A stretch of 64,000 nucleotides of DNA from Ophioceras dolichostomum. Lineage: Eukaryota; Ascomycota; Sordariomycetes; Magnaporthales; Ophioceraceae. The notes beneath the pieces were generated by a model. It saw only the letters and a list, made by a program, of their open reading frames with translations, had not been told where the DNA came from and did no database searches. This document shows positions 44,798-56,213 of this stretch, piece after piece. Within the stretch, counting starts at the first letter, position 1. Each line of letters begins with the position of its first letter. Position numbers and translations under genes: made by a program. The stretch spans positions 124,001-188,000 of the forward strand of contig PYST01000033.1 of NCBI GenBank assembly GCA_003049485.1, written 5' to 3'.

Positions 44798-46441
44798 ATG
44801 CCAAGCACCCGCCTGATTTTCCGGACAATCACAGCATTCTTCGCATTTATCGTCATCCCCTTGACGGCAATCCACTACTACCGCGAGTTCCAGAACGCAG
44901 CAGAAGAACAAACGCCGCCCATGATGAGCGCACTCAAGCCGCAGCCCCAGCAGATCATCATCGTCGGCGCCGGGCTAGCCGGGCTGTCAGCCGCCCACGC
45001 CGCCCTGACCGCGAGCTCCACTGCATCGGTGCTACTCCTCGAGCGGGGAGCCAAGCCGGGCGGGAACAGCATCAAGGCGTCGAGCGGGATCAACGGGGCG
45101 CCCACCCGGTTCCAGGCCGCGTCGTCCGTGCAGGATACCTTGGGTCACTTTGTTGACGACACGGCTCGGTCGGCAGGGACCAGGCTATCAGCCTCGAGCG
45201 CGAAGGACCGCGCAGCCAGGGATGCCCTCATCAGCACTCTAGCGGGCAAGTCTGCCCCGGCTGTGCATTTCTTGCACGACACCATCGGCGTGGACCTCTC
45301 AGTCGTGGCCCAGCTGGGCGGGCACAGCGTCGCCCGCACGCACAGGGGCGCAGGAAAGACCCCGCCCGGGTTCGCCATCATCAGCGCGCTGCTGGCCAAG
45401 CTCAAGGACGACGTCGGGAAGGACCGCTTCGAGCTGCGGACCGGCTGCGAAGTGACCCGCCTCCTGACCGCTCCTCCCGCCGCCGGCGCAGGCAGCGCTG
45501 CCGGAAAGCAGGCCGTCGTCGTCGGTGTGGAGTACTCCACGACCGAGCCGGAGAAGGCCCAGAAAGAGGCCCACGGCTCCGTCATCTTCACCACCGGCGG
45601 CTTCGCCGGCGACGCGGCCGGCCTGCTCGCCAAGCACCGGCCCGACCTGGGCTCGCTCCCATCCACGAACGACGCCCGCCCCGGCTCGCACGACATCCTG
45701 GAGCGCGACGTGGGCGCCTCCCTGCTCGACATGGACAGCGTGCAGGTGCACCCGACGGGGTTCGTCGACCCGTCCGCGCCCGACGCGCCCGTCAAGATCC
45801 TCGCCGCCGAGATGCTGCGCGGCGAAGGCGGGATCCTCCTGCGGGAGGGCAAGCGGTTCGTCAACGAGATGGAGCAGCGCGACCACATCAGCGGCGTCAT
45901 CATGAAGGAGCCGCCTTCCCTTTCTGATGGTCCCAAACAGTGGGATAACATCCAGCTCCTGCTCGACCCGGGCGCGTGCGAGGCCGCGGCGTCGCACATC
46001 GGGTTCTACGTCTTCAAGGGGCTCGTCGCCAAAAAGAAGGTCTCCGAGCTGGACGAGACCACCCGCCAGACGCTGCGGGAGTACTCCGCCGTTGTGAGGG
46101 GCGAGACGCCGGACCCGTTCGGCCGCAAGGCGTTCGGGCACTGGCGCCTCTTCAAGGGCGGCGAGGCCGAGGACGACGAGGCGGAGGAGGTCTGCGTCGG
46201 CCGCGTGACGCCTATCACGCACTTCACAATGGGCGGCGCCGCCGTCAACGAGCAGGCGCAGATCCTGGCGGGCGGCCTCGCGGAGGGCACACCTATCGAG
46301 GGCCTCTGGGCTGCTGGGGAGATTACGGGCGGGATCCACGGCGACAACCGGCTTGGGGGCTCGTCGCTGCTGGAGTGCGTCGTGTTTGGTCGCATCGCTG
46401 GCGAGGCTGCGGCGAAGTACGTGCAGGAGAAGTCTAGTTGA
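44798..46441 (+). CDS. FAD-dependent fumarate reductase, Osm1/Frd1 type
   Basis: This is an intronless 547-aa frame, ATG 44798 to TGA 46441. It reduces fumarate to succinate using FAD, re-oxidising flavins when oxygen is short and helping oxidative protein folding in the ER in yeast. Residues 5-27 are a hydrophobic N-terminal anchor or signal (LIFRTITAFFAFIVIPLTAI). The FAD dinucleotide site IIIVGAGLAGLSAA is at about 53-66, and ERGAKPGGNS follows. Family active-site blocks are all present: VQVHPTGF, MLRGEGGILL, THFTMGGAAVNE and, near the end, GGIHGDNRLGGSSLLECVVF. The key His and Arg residues are thus kept and the enzyme should be active. It lacks the C-terminal cytochrome b5 domain seen in some relatives. 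ER or mitochondrial placement cannot be decided from the anchor alone. Confidence 0.93.
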   Translation: MPSTRLIFRTITAFFAFIVIPLTAIHYYREFQNAAEEQTPPMMSALKPQPQQIIIVGAGLAGLSAAHAALTASSTASVLLLERGAKPGGNSIKASSGINGAPTRFQAASSVQDTLGHFVDDTARSAGTRLSASSAKDRAARDALISTLAGKSAPAVHFLHDTIGVDLSVVAQLGGHSVARTHRGAGKTPPGFAIISALLAKLKDDVGKDRFELRTGCEVTRLLTAPPAAGAGSAAGKQAVVVGVEYSTTEPEKAQKEAHGSVIFTTGGFAGDAAGLLAKHRPDLGSLPSTNDARPGSHDILERDVGASLLDMDSVQVHPTGFVDPSAPDAPVKILAAEMLRGEGGILLREGKRFVNEMEQRDHISGVIMKEPPSLSDGPKQWDNIQLLLDPGACEAAASHIGFYVFKGLVAKKKVSELDETTRQTLREYSAVVRGETPDPFGRKAFGHWRLFKGGEAEDDEAEEVCVGRVTPITHFTMGGAAVNEQAQILAGGLAEGTPIEGLWAAGEITGGIHGDNRLGGSSLLECVVFGRIAGEAAAKYVQEKSS

Positions 46442-47030
46442 GCGAGCGCTGCTGGCTATGGAAAAGGGAGGCAAGGCGTACATCAAAATGCGTATTGATA
46501 TCACCTATTCCCAGGAAAAGAAAAACCAGAGGGGTGGAAGCCACAAAATAGTCCTGGATTGAGCGGTAATATTTTTCTCCCTCCGTAGTCTGACTTGGTT
46601 AAATGCCATGCCTCCTCGAGTAGTATGTCGATGTCTGTGTCTAATGTCTCTCTAACCCCATGTTGTATGCAACCGAGAACGATGCCTGACATGAAATGAG
46701 CGTAATCTGCCTGTCCAACCCCAATATTACCTAACTGCCACACTCCCCGAAATAAGAAAGAAAACAAAAAATCCTGCCATGATCATAACGTAGCAGATGT
46801 ATCTTCCAAAAAAAAGTGCGACCTCAAAACAGGGGTAAAACAAGGGTAAGAGAAGTTCGTAATAAGATCTCTTCCTCCCACGCCCCCCCTCCCTCCCACC
46901 AATCTCCTTACTCTTTCTTGTCGTCGATAAACCCATATACAGATTTCTATCACATACCTTGCCTGCTCTGCTTCTGTCCCATATGCCGTACCAGTAACAC
47001 ACCATAACAGCTACCTACTGCAGGGTTCAC
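46442..47030. other. Intergenic region between convergent genes
   Basis: This 589-bp shared 3' flank of the fumarate reductase gene and the WSC gene is AT-richer than the coding parts, with A-runs near 46760-46820. Nothing else was seen. Confidence 0.5.
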
Positions 47031-50000
47031 TCATAGAAGCATTGGCCACACGCGATTCCACAACCCGCCAGCGTCCTCTCCGGGAACAGCAGCTGCACCA
47101 TTCCCAATCCGGCGGTGCCGACCCGTGCTGGCGCGTCTCCTGCGGTGAGAAGAAATCGACGGCATCGCAGACGCAACAGGTGCAGAGGAGACGCTCAAGG
47201 AAGCCTCGGCAACCTCCTCTTCTGCCCCTTCCGCGTCGTGTTGCTTGGCCACCATCCCTCCATCAACGGGATGTCCGTACCCGTAGGGCTGCGGCTCGAA
47301 AGCGGGCGGGAACGTAGGCGGCGGCGTCGGCACCACCACGACGGGCGCAGGCGTCGTGGGCGGCACAACCACAACAGGCGACGGCGGCGGCGGTGGCGGC
47401 GGTGGCGGCGGTGACGGAAGAGGTGGGGGTGGTGAAGGCGACGGCCTGGAACCACTGCCGCCGCCACAGCCGTCGTTGCAGCCCCCAGGGCTGAGGGGCA
47501 CCGTGACGGTCGTGGGCTCGACGTCGTGGTCCGCCATCGTGGCGACCACGGAGACGATCGACCGGATCTCGCTCGCCATGCTGGACAGGCCGGCGCCGTA
47601 GACGCTCTCGGCGCCGTCGATGGCCGTGGACGCCTTGGAGAGCACGGCGGACTCGATGGAGTTCGCGTGCGAGATGGCCGAGGAGACGATGGAGCCTACG
47701 CTTGAGACGAGGCCGTTTGAGTCGAAGGATGGGGTGGGGGCTGTGGTTGGTGAGCAGGGGGTGGTGGTTGAGATGATGATGGGGCTTGGCGGTGGAGGTG
47801 GAGGAGGCGGGACGGGGGTGGTGAGCGTGGAGGTTAGGATGGCGGGGGGTGGTGTGGTCGTGCAGCTTGTTGTTGTTGAAGGGGGCAGAGGGGATGGCGA
47901 CGGGAGGGAAGCCGGCAGAGGCGTGGTTGAGATCGTCGTGCATGGCGGTGATGGCGCAGGCGCCGCCGCAGCGGGAAGAACCACGGGTTCTGGGATCGGA
48001 GCGGGAGGAGGCCACATCCGGACCGGCATCGTCTGCGGGAGGAGCGTCTGTCTGACGCCTCCCGTGTGCAGCGACGTCTCCGTGACTCCGGGAGGCGGCG
48101 GGGGCAGGACGAACCTCGGCTGCGTCTGCTCGACCTCGCCGTCCGGGCTGAAGATGGCGAGCGCCCACTGCCCGCCGCAGATGTCGGCGCCGTCGCCCGA
48201 GCACGGCATGTTGCAGCTCGCGTCATCGAGCAGCCATGAGTTGAACAGGCTGTTTCCACAGTAGCACTCGTTGCCATACTCGGTGCCCGCGATCCTGAAC
48301 CCGGCTTCGATGCATGTCTGCAGGCATTTGTCGTTCGTCATGAAACTCTCTGGCGGGAGCGCCACGAAGTAGAAGTCCTTCAGGGCCCGGTCCTCGTGGT
48401 CGGTGTAGCAGCCCACGTACTTTCCCAGCGGGAGGGCCTCGATTGGCTTTGGTGGCAGAGCGGGTAGAGGAGGAGGTGGTGGTGGTGGAGGCAGTGGTGG
48501 TGGTGCAGGAGGAGGAATGGGATTTGGGCTGGCTCCTGTTAAGGGGCAAATGTTGCCAGATTCGGCGGTGGCGGGCTGGATTGGCACGCAGAACCAGCCG
48601 CCGGGGCAGTCGTCGCATGGCCAGCCGAATCCGCAGGGGCAAGGGCGAGCAGGCGTGTTCTTCGGTGGGCAGAACCATCCGCTGCGACACCAGCCGCAGG
48701 AATATCCCTCGCCAGGGCAAGGGCCCCAGGCTGGGTCTGGCGGAGGAGCACCGGGAGGACAGTTGCATGCCGGAGCAGGCTGTGCTGGGCAGTCAGGGCA
48801 TGGGGACGGCGCGGGACACGGGGGAGGAGTAGGGGCTCTTGTTTATGTGGAAAGAGAAAAGTTAACTACGATGTTCTTGAGCTGAGTTGTGCCGATGAGA
48901 TGTGGTGCAACTTACTGATCTCCCGAAGGACATGTCGTCACAGTCTGGACAAATGTGGCTGTCTGCACCACGGTGACGACGCTCACAGAGTAGGTGGTTG
49001 CACTCGGTTCCGTTGGCGTGGCTGTGTTTGGCGTGACAGTCGACACCACGGTGGACACTTCCGTCGCTGTCGACGGAGGAGATTTTTGTTCTGGTGTCGT
49101 TTCAGGTGCGCCTTCTGCGAGCGTGGACATATCTGGTGAAGGGGTGCTCGCGGGCTCAGAGCTCGGCGCAGCCTCCTCGGCGCTCGGAGCTGGTTGAGCT
49201 GGTGGTGGCGGGCTGGGACCACCTCCCTCTCCCATCGCTGTGACTGTGCCATCGGAGGCTGGAGTTTCCTCTGGCGAGGGTGCAGGAGCGGTGGCCGCGT
49301 CCCCTCCTTCTTCTTGGCTGTCCTTCGGAGCTGCTGGTTTTTGCACGAATGCGTGATGCATAGCTGCAAGAGAAGGTAGAATGGTCGCCCCGGAAGCATC
49401 CGTGACAGTTGCCAGCACGTCTCTGCCCACAGACGTGACGACAACGGTTAGGGAGCCTCGTCTGCCGCCTGGGATAAAGCCTTGTCCGAACCTGGAGCAG
49501 GGAACCCGGACGATGGTTGCGTTGCCACTATTGGTTTGCTTCACTGTGCAAAAGAGATTGTTGACCACATCAATGGCTCCGTCAAGGTCTGTCTCAACCG
49601 ACGTGACCGCGCCGTCGATGAGCCTCGGCAGGATGTCTGGGCCTGGCACCACCGTGCCGCGAGTGCCCTCCACTGCGCCGATGCTGTCCAAGACCCTCCC
49701 TGGTAGGCTCCCCACTGCTTCGGTGATGTTTCTCAGGACGCCGAGATCCGGCAGAGGGACTATGCTGCCGTTGATGAGGGCGGACTGGTCCAGAATGATG
49801 GAAAGCTGGCCGCCGACGCTGTCCACGGCGCCTGTGACTTCGCTCACGAGGGCGCTGACGACCCGCAGTGGCTCCTCCACTCTCAAGGCAGTGCCGGCTG
49901 CTTGCAAGATGTTGTCGGCGTCCGGCAACACGATTGGGCCGGCGTTTGTGGGAATGGGAACAACGCTGTTGACAACTCCCACGACTGAGGCTACCAGTCC

Positions 50001-50684
50001 ACTGGTCGGGTTCATGAGGCCCTTTACAAGTCCTCGCAGAAGACCAAGGTCCTGGATGTGGCTCTCTTGCATACCTTCTACGCTTGTGCCGGATGAGAAG
50101 GTCACCGACGAGGAGGGATCTGTGGTCTGGGGCTGTGGCGCGGCAAGGTCTGGGAGGTTAACAGTCACGTCGGGCAGTGGTGCAATGAAAGCTGTGGGGA
50201 GGCTGACTTCGGGTGGAGTTGTGGACGAAAACTCGAGTGGCAGAATCGGTGGTACGGGTACAGGGCGGTCGGGCCTGAAGAGATGTGCCTCCAATTCGGG
50301 TGACGAGGAAGAAGCAGCCATGGGAGTCGGAGTGGCTGGGAGGTCAACGGTGGTGCTGGCTTCACTCGAGGAGGGAGCTGTGGGCTCCGAGCTGGCATCG
50401 CTGGGACTGAGAGTCGAGGTGGCGACTTGAGACAGGGCATGGTGACCTTCTTCGGGATGGTGCTGGTCGGGCTGGACGGGTACTGGGCGGGCTTCCTCGG
50501 AGAGACGCTTCTCGACTGGCAAGTCATCAAGGGCTGCAGGCCTGTTATGGCCTGTCCCGAGCTTGGAGAGGCCGTACACCTCCAGCACGATCCCCGCGAG
50601 CAGGGCGGCCAGACACAAGGCGAAGATGACGAAGGGCCGCCTCGTGTGCGAAGAACGGGAGGTGGTGCCTTGCCACCCGCCCAT
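47031..50684 (-). CDS. N-terminally anchored WSC-domain surface protein
   Basis: Exons (minus strand) 50684-48916 and 48837-47031 join in phase 2 over a 78-bp intron (donor GATCA/GTAAGT, acceptor AAACAAG), giving about 1,191 aa. Unspliced, two separate proteins would be read: the first stops inside the donor (TAA) and the second has no ATG before its Cys-rich start. Residues 18-40 (FVIFALCLAALLAGIVLEVY) form a membrane helix after a short basic arm, so the rest should lie outside the cell. Then come a Ser/Thr/Pro-rich stalk, a Cys/Pro-rich segment (about 590-690, with repeated CP, GWFC and CGW units), poly-Pro, and a WSC domain (about 729-822: YVGCYTD, CLQTCIEAGF, ECYCGN, CSGDGADICGG). A long Ser/Thr/Pro tail ends VWPMLL. 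WSC domains bind cell-wall glucan. A wall-sensing or adhesion role is inferred. Confidence 0.78.
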
Positions 50685-51659
50685 CTTGCTAGCTTGTTCG
50701 CCCTTAGACCAGAGGAGATAGGAAGACTTGGCAGGGCGGGAAGGGAGAATCGGGGCGGGCTACTGATGAAAGGAATTGATGGAAAGCGTATGCCGTTACC
50801 AACAAATCTCGGTGCAATTCCAAAAAGCCAAAATTGGGGCCTCCCAAGGGCCAAACCAAAAAAGAAGTGGAATGCAATGCCAATGCCAGAAGATGAGGTT
50901 GATGATGGATGGTGAAGAAGACAACAGAGGAGTCCGAGGAGGCAAGAATCCAGCTCATGTGCTCACCAACCTCTGAACTCTGTTCAGGTCCCTCTGCCAT
51001 GCTTCCTTCCTTCTGGTGGGAAAAGAGAGGGGCGAGATGTGGAAGGACCAGTGCCGTGTCATGATGCTGCCGTTTCAGTCTACGCCAGTTGCGGCCAGAC
51101 AGTCAAGCCAAATCGACAAGCGGCCAGGAAAGAGGGACCGGCAAGAGTGTTCCCAGGGCCGCTGGACCTGCCTCAGAGAGCAATTATACCAACCGTTTTG
51201 CCTTGTGGCTGGGTTGTCCAGCCGAAAACGGCCGGCACGTTTCCCCGAGTCTTGTTAGCGCCTGCCGTTCTCTGCGCTATGCTAATGGAGGTGAAAAAGA
51301 TCTCGAAAGAATCACAGCGTTGACAATAATTGGGGCATCGAGAAACACCCAGCGCGCAGATTCTCAGAGTAGTGGCTGAGAATCGGGGTGAGTAAGATAG
51401 GACGTCCGCAACAGGACACATTTTGCTTGGATTTTAGGGGCCAGTGCTATATCTCCACGGCCCTCCCGACCAAGATCGTACGTGCTGCGTTGACCATGCC
51501 TTTCCGTGTAAAACCCATGCAATAGAAGTGGAAAAAACAAAGGCCCAAAGCAAGCACCGAAATCTCAAATAGACGCCCCAACCCAGGGAAATCCGTTATC
51601 AGCAACAGCTACTTTCTTCTTCCATCAACAAGAAAAAAAAGATTCTCTCCGGCAAAAGT
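50685..51659. other. Intergenic region
   Basis: This is the promoter of the WSC gene (from 50685) and the 3' flank of the uS5 gene (to 51659), both on the minus strand. There is no protein-like frame. Confidence 0.5.
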
Positions 51660-52795
51660 TTAGTAACGCTTGCCGTCCCTCAGAGTATCGGCGAACTCCT
51701 CCAGAGGGCTCCGGATGAGCTTGGTCTCCTTCCACAAGTTCGGGGTCAAGAAACCGTAGGTGTTGGAGACGGCGGCGAATGTGGCCTTCAGGGTGTTCTC
51801 CAGGGTCTTGGTCGAGCCGGTGGATGATGTGTAGGCATCCTCGATACCGGCGAGCTGGAGGAGGCGCTTGACGGCGGGCGAGGCAACCAGGGCGGTACCA
51901 CGGGGAGCGGGGATGAGCTGGGGTGGGGAAAAGAAAGACGGGAATTAGCATCTTGTGATCTTGCTGGTTGTGTGCTGAAGATGTCGTGGGAATTGGGAGG
52001 ATGTGTGATGGACCTACCTTGACGGTAACCGAACCGCACTTCCCGCTCTCCTTGGTGGGCAGCGAGTGAGGCATACCCAGGTTGGCACCCCAGTAACCTC
52101 TACGGACGGGGATGACGCTCAGCTTGGCGATGATGATGGCGGCGCGGATAGCAGTGGCAACCTCCTTGGAGGTCTTGATGCCCAGACCGACGTGGCCCTC
52201 GGAGTCGCCAATAATGACGATGGCCTTGAAACGGGTGCGCTGACCGGCGCGGGTCTGCTTCTGGACGGGCTTGATCTGTATTTTGGGGAAGAGAGGAGGA
52301 CATCAGCACTGTGTCGTTCGCCATGGCCATTTGCCTTGTCGCCCAATGCTCCAGAGCTGCACTGCAAAGCACAGCACTGCCGAGGCATTGTTGATGTCGA
52401 GGTGTAGAGAACTCCCGGATCGATCCATATCCTGGCCCAATTGCTGCTTCCTTCAAATACTTCTCCCTCCGGATTTTCCTCCCAACTTAATGGCAAAAAC
52501 GCACCTTCATAACCTCATCCTTGAGCTTGGGCAGGAAGAAATCGACGATCTGGTACTCCTTGATCGGCAGCGAGTGCAGGTAGATCTCCTCCATGCTCTT
52601 GATCTTGCCGGCCTTCACGAGGCGGCCCAGCTTGGTGACGGGCTGCCACTCCTTCTCGTCGCTCTTGCCGCCGCCGCGACGGCCACGGCCACGTCCACGT
52701 CCCCGGCCACGGTCACCACGGCCACGGTCGCCGCCTCGGTCGCCACGGGCTGCGAAGCCACCGCCGCGGGGTGCGCTGCTTCCACGGTCAGCCAT
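51660..52795 (-). CDS. rps2: 40S ribosomal protein uS5 (Rps2)
   Basis: Three exons (minus strand), 52795-52505, 52275-52018 and 51917-51660, join in phase 0 over introns of 229 bp (donor AAG/GTGCGT, acceptor TACAG) and 100 bp (donor AAG/GTAGGT, acceptor CCCCAG), giving 268 aa. uS5 sits at the mRNA entry tunnel of the small subunit and affects decoding accuracy. The N-terminus is the eukaryotic RG-rich tail (GRGRGRGRRGGG), the target of arginine methylation in other eukaryotes. Then comes EWQPVTKLGRLVKAGKI and IYLHSLPIKEYQIVDFF, followed by the S5 core TRFKAIVIIGDSEGHVGLGI and IPVRRGYWGANLGMPHS. The C-terminal domain has LIPAPRGTALVASPAVKRLL and ends FADTLRDGKRY. Length and motifs match the family fully. 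Confidence 0.97.
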
Positions 52796-54231
52796 TGTCG
52801 CTATGTCGATTGTCGTCGAGGGAAAATGCTGGTCGGTCGGAGGAAATCAAGCGCTGGGTAGTCGTTCAGAAAACTCCTCCCGATCGATCGTGGGTGGGTG
52901 TGCTGCTTCTGTTGTGCGGAAACTTGAAGCCGTCCACTTTTTTGGTCGAGGTGGGGTTGCCCTATCAAAAATTTTGGTGTGATTGAAATCGTAAAGCCCT
53001 AAGGTCGAGTGAGCCGTTATTGGCCTGAATTTCAAGGCCTAAGTTATGGAGGTGCATTGATGCCTGAGCACGTGTTAGCCTCACAGTTGGCAGTGCCCCA
53101 CTAATCTACGCGGTTTGATCTCTGCGCATCTCACCAAAGAACCATCCTGCCTGCCTGCCAACCCAATGAAGGAGCTCGCGCTGGTCTGTCTTCTTACAGC
53201 TGGGTTAACAGTGGATTTAGGGCCTCTTTCCCTCTCGACCTGGCGGTATTTTCTCCCAGCTCTGTCCATTTCCTTCCCTATTTCTCCCTTCCTTCATCCC
53301 TCGAGATTCGTTCGCACAACGTTCACGAGAACGGCCATCAGGCGGAGTCGCCTGGTGGACATAGCCTCCAGATCCTGAACCCCCGAGTGGGATGAAACCT
53401 CCATTCGCATACAAGACGTGTAAGCTCGCCGAGTTCAAGATCTACGTCGACGATGGCGTAGCAGCCAAGCATCCCGAAAGGCACATGTACACATCCGTTT
53501 GCAGGAGCATCCTGGCCCGATACGGCCCGTTCTCCTAGTCTAGTATCCATCCCTGTATGCCTAACTGGCGAAGTTAGTTGAGCGGCTTTACAGTCATGTC
53601 GCCCATGACAAGTGACAAGCGTCAGCTTGCTATATGTGGCCATGCCTGTCCGCTCGGGAGGGCCAAAGTTTGTAGTCCCCATCCAGCGCTCTCCGCGTCT
53701 GTCTCTCTCTTGGATACTAGTATTGGGCTATTTGGACTACCTTATGTACAGGTAGCCAGATAGACGCCATGGCCTTGACCTTAACCTGTCGCCTCTTTGG
53801 CATTGCGGTGGATCAAGGACTACATGACTTGCTAGGTCTCCAATTCTAGACGAGACTCCATGGTTCCCTTGCTTTGGAAGGAGAAAACTTTGGGAAGACA
53901 ATCTTGCTCTTAACACACTGAATGGAGCCTGGCTGTTCGGGTTTTTGTCACCAAGTCCACTCCATACCTCCATTTACCTCGGTACGCCTGCTTCAAACTT
54001 TGCCCATTGCCTGCAGAAATCAGTGCTAGCTACGGAACAAGAGTTGGGCGGGTAGCCTCAAAACGGAAGCCTCCCTATCCAATTGTCTGGCTTTCATTGG
54101 CTCCCGTCTTTGCTGCCCCGCCTGTAAACTCCACCTAAAACTCTGATTGCACGTCCTCGACAGTGCAATGATGATTTTACGAACCCCAGCAGCAGTGCAG
54201 CCATTCGAAGCTGCGTCCGCACCACTGCACG
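52796..54231. other. Divergent promoter region (1.4 kb)
   Basis: This is the shared upstream region of the uS5 gene (minus) and the SET methyltransferase gene (plus). Apart from the CCCTAA box I see no supported element and no protein-like frame. Confidence 0.5.
52996..53002 (-). promoter_or_regulatory. TTAGGGC box upstream of the uS5 gene (telomere-like RP-promoter element)
   Basis: GCCCTAA on the plus strand (TTAGGGC towards the gene) lies 201 bases upstream of the uS5 start. CCCTAA-type boxes bound by Tbf1-like factors are known in fungal ribosomal-protein promoters. A single short match is weak evidence. Confidence 0.25.
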
Positions 54232-56213
54232 ATGGCGCTCGATGAGTTCGATCGCCGGTCCACCGGTTTCCTGACATGGTTCAAGAACCTTCCTGGGACC
54301 ACTTTTCACGATGACATCGAGATCCGGGATCTGAGGGCCCGGAATGCCGGACGAGGAATCAGTGAGTTTGTTCCGTTCTTCTGTGTGTCTGCGCTCTGCG
54401 CCTTCGTGGTCCCGCAAAAGAGGGCTGACTGGAACATCCTCGATCACCAGTCGCCAAGAATGATATACCGGCGAATACGGTCCTATTTACCGTTCCCCGG
54501 AAGGAAATCATTTGCTTGGCAAATTCCGAGCTAGCCCAGAAGCTCCCCGGCGTATTCGCCAACATCGGTGGGGTCAGCCTTGATGATGATGATGAAAATG
54601 ACGATGATGCCGATGGGAGCAGCAGTGACGGCTCCGACCGCATCCAGGACTCCTGGACGTCTCTCATCCTCGTCATGATCTACGAGCATCTCCGCGGCGC
54701 GGCCTCGCCGTGGAGGCCTTATCTGGAAATCCTGCCGACATCTTTCGACACCCCAATGTTCTGGTCGGAGGACGAGCTCAAGCAGCTCCAGGCCAGCCCC
54801 GTAGTATCCAGTATCGGTCACGCGGAAGCGGACGAGATGATCCGCACCAAGATATTGTCTGCCATCCGCGAACACAGGGCCGTGTTCTTTCCCGAGGGTG
54901 CGGCTGGGCTTAGCGACGAGCAACTGATGCAGCTCGCCCATCGGATGGGGAGCACTATCATGGCGTATGCTTTCGACCTAGAGAACGACGATGAGGGCGA
55001 GAACGGCTCGACTGGTGAGGATGAGGATGGTTGGGTTGAGGATAGAGACGGAAGGATCATGATGGGCATGGTCCCGATGGCGGATGTGCTGAACGCTGAT
55101 GCCGAGTTTAATGTGGGTTCTCTTCTCGCTGCGCTGCATGACTTGCGCTGACCGCCTCCCTCCTCGTTCACTGGTCTTTGTTCAGGCTCATATCAACCAC
55201 TCGGAGGAGGCCCTGGTCGCCACGGCTCTGCGAGAGATCAAGGCTGGCGAGGAGATCCTTAATTACTATGGCCCGCTCCCAAATGGGCAACTGTGCCGAC
55301 GTTACGGATACACCACGCCCAAGCATAGCCGCTACGACCTCGCTGAAGTGGACTGGACCTCAGTGCTCGATGGCGTTCTGTTCCACGTCGGCCTGGGCCG
55401 CGAAGAATGGGACTCGATCGTGCGTCTCTTTCGCTCCTTCTTCCCCTCGGTTCCCCAGATGCCCCTCACTTTCTTCTCACTATTCTTCGTGACTTCGGTA
55501 TTCCTGACTCAAACCCAATCATCCAGTTGGCACGGTACAAGACGAAAGGCAGATGGTCGGAGGATGACGAAGCGCTCGAAGAAAACGAAAGCTTCGACAT
55601 TGAGAGGGAGAACGGAGACCCGGACGACTCGGGACATCTCCCTCCGCCCCCAGACCCAACCTCGAAGCCAGTCATCTCTCCTGCGCTCCTCGGCAGACTC
55701 AAAAGGGTCGCCAAAATCCTTAAAAAAGAAGCAGGCCTGGCAGACACACCTGCATGGCGCGACTGGATCCGGTACCGGGCTATCCTGGACGGGATCGACG
55801 CTAAGCTGAGGGAGTATGGCACATCTGTGGAGAACGACCTTACTATTCTTAACGGAATAGACGACAAATCTTCAGCGGACTCGAGTTCGGGTCCGGGTGG
55901 TAGTCACAGCGCAGCCAGGCTGCGAATGGCTCTGGAGGTCCGCACCGGTGAGAAGAAGCTCCTTGACGAGGCGCGACTATGGGCGAGTCAGCAGGTCGAG
56001 GCACTGCATCCGGAGGTGGAAGCGGAAATCCAGCAGATATCGGGAACACTGAAGAAGCTGGCGGCGGCCCCGGAGGAGGTGGGGGCCCGACAGGGGCGGG
56101 GAGGCACGAAAAAGAAGGTAGCGGATATGGACGGTGACGTGGATATGCTAGGCGATGAAGACGGGTACAGGGACAAAGAGGCACGTTCGGCGAAGAAGCA
56201 GCGAAGAGCTTAG
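54232..56213 (+). CDS. SET-domain protein lysine methyltransferase, Rkm4/SETD6 type
   Basis: Four exons, 54232-54361, 54451-55112, 55186-55419 and 55527-56213, with introns of 89, 73 and 107 bp (donors GTGAGT, GTGGGT, GTGCGT; CTGAC branch sites at each; acceptors CACCAG, TTCAG, ATCCAG), phases 1, 0 and 0, give 570 aa. The SET domain starts IEIRDLRARNAGRG/IIAKNDI and runs through TVPRKEI, SLILVMIYEHLRG and MGMVPMADVLNADAEFN to NHSEEALVATALREIKAGEE, ILNYYGPLPNGQLCRRYGY, the SAM and pseudoknot region. A Rubis-type C-terminal substrate domain contains ESFDIERENGDPD. Acidic inserts (DDDDENDDDADG and EDEDGWVED) are long for the family. Yeast Rkm4 methylates ribosomal protein eL42; SETD6 acts on other proteins. 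The end (EARSAKKQRRA) looks like a nuclear signal. The target is inferred from the family. Confidence 0.87.

Noticed and set aside
45299..46504. 401-codon minus-strand frame over the fumarate reductase
   Set aside because: Shadow of the reductase gene, whose motifs are unmistakable on the plus strand.
49381..50430. 349-codon plus-strand frame opposite the WSC gene
   Set aside because: Antisense of the Ser/Thr-rich stalk; low-complexity, no domain.
55407..55526. Coding reading of 55420-55526 in the SET gene
   Set aside because: Two frames are open here, but either one breaks the protein; GTGCGT at 55420 and ATCCAG ending at 55526 form a phase-0 intron with a CTGAC branch site that restores it.
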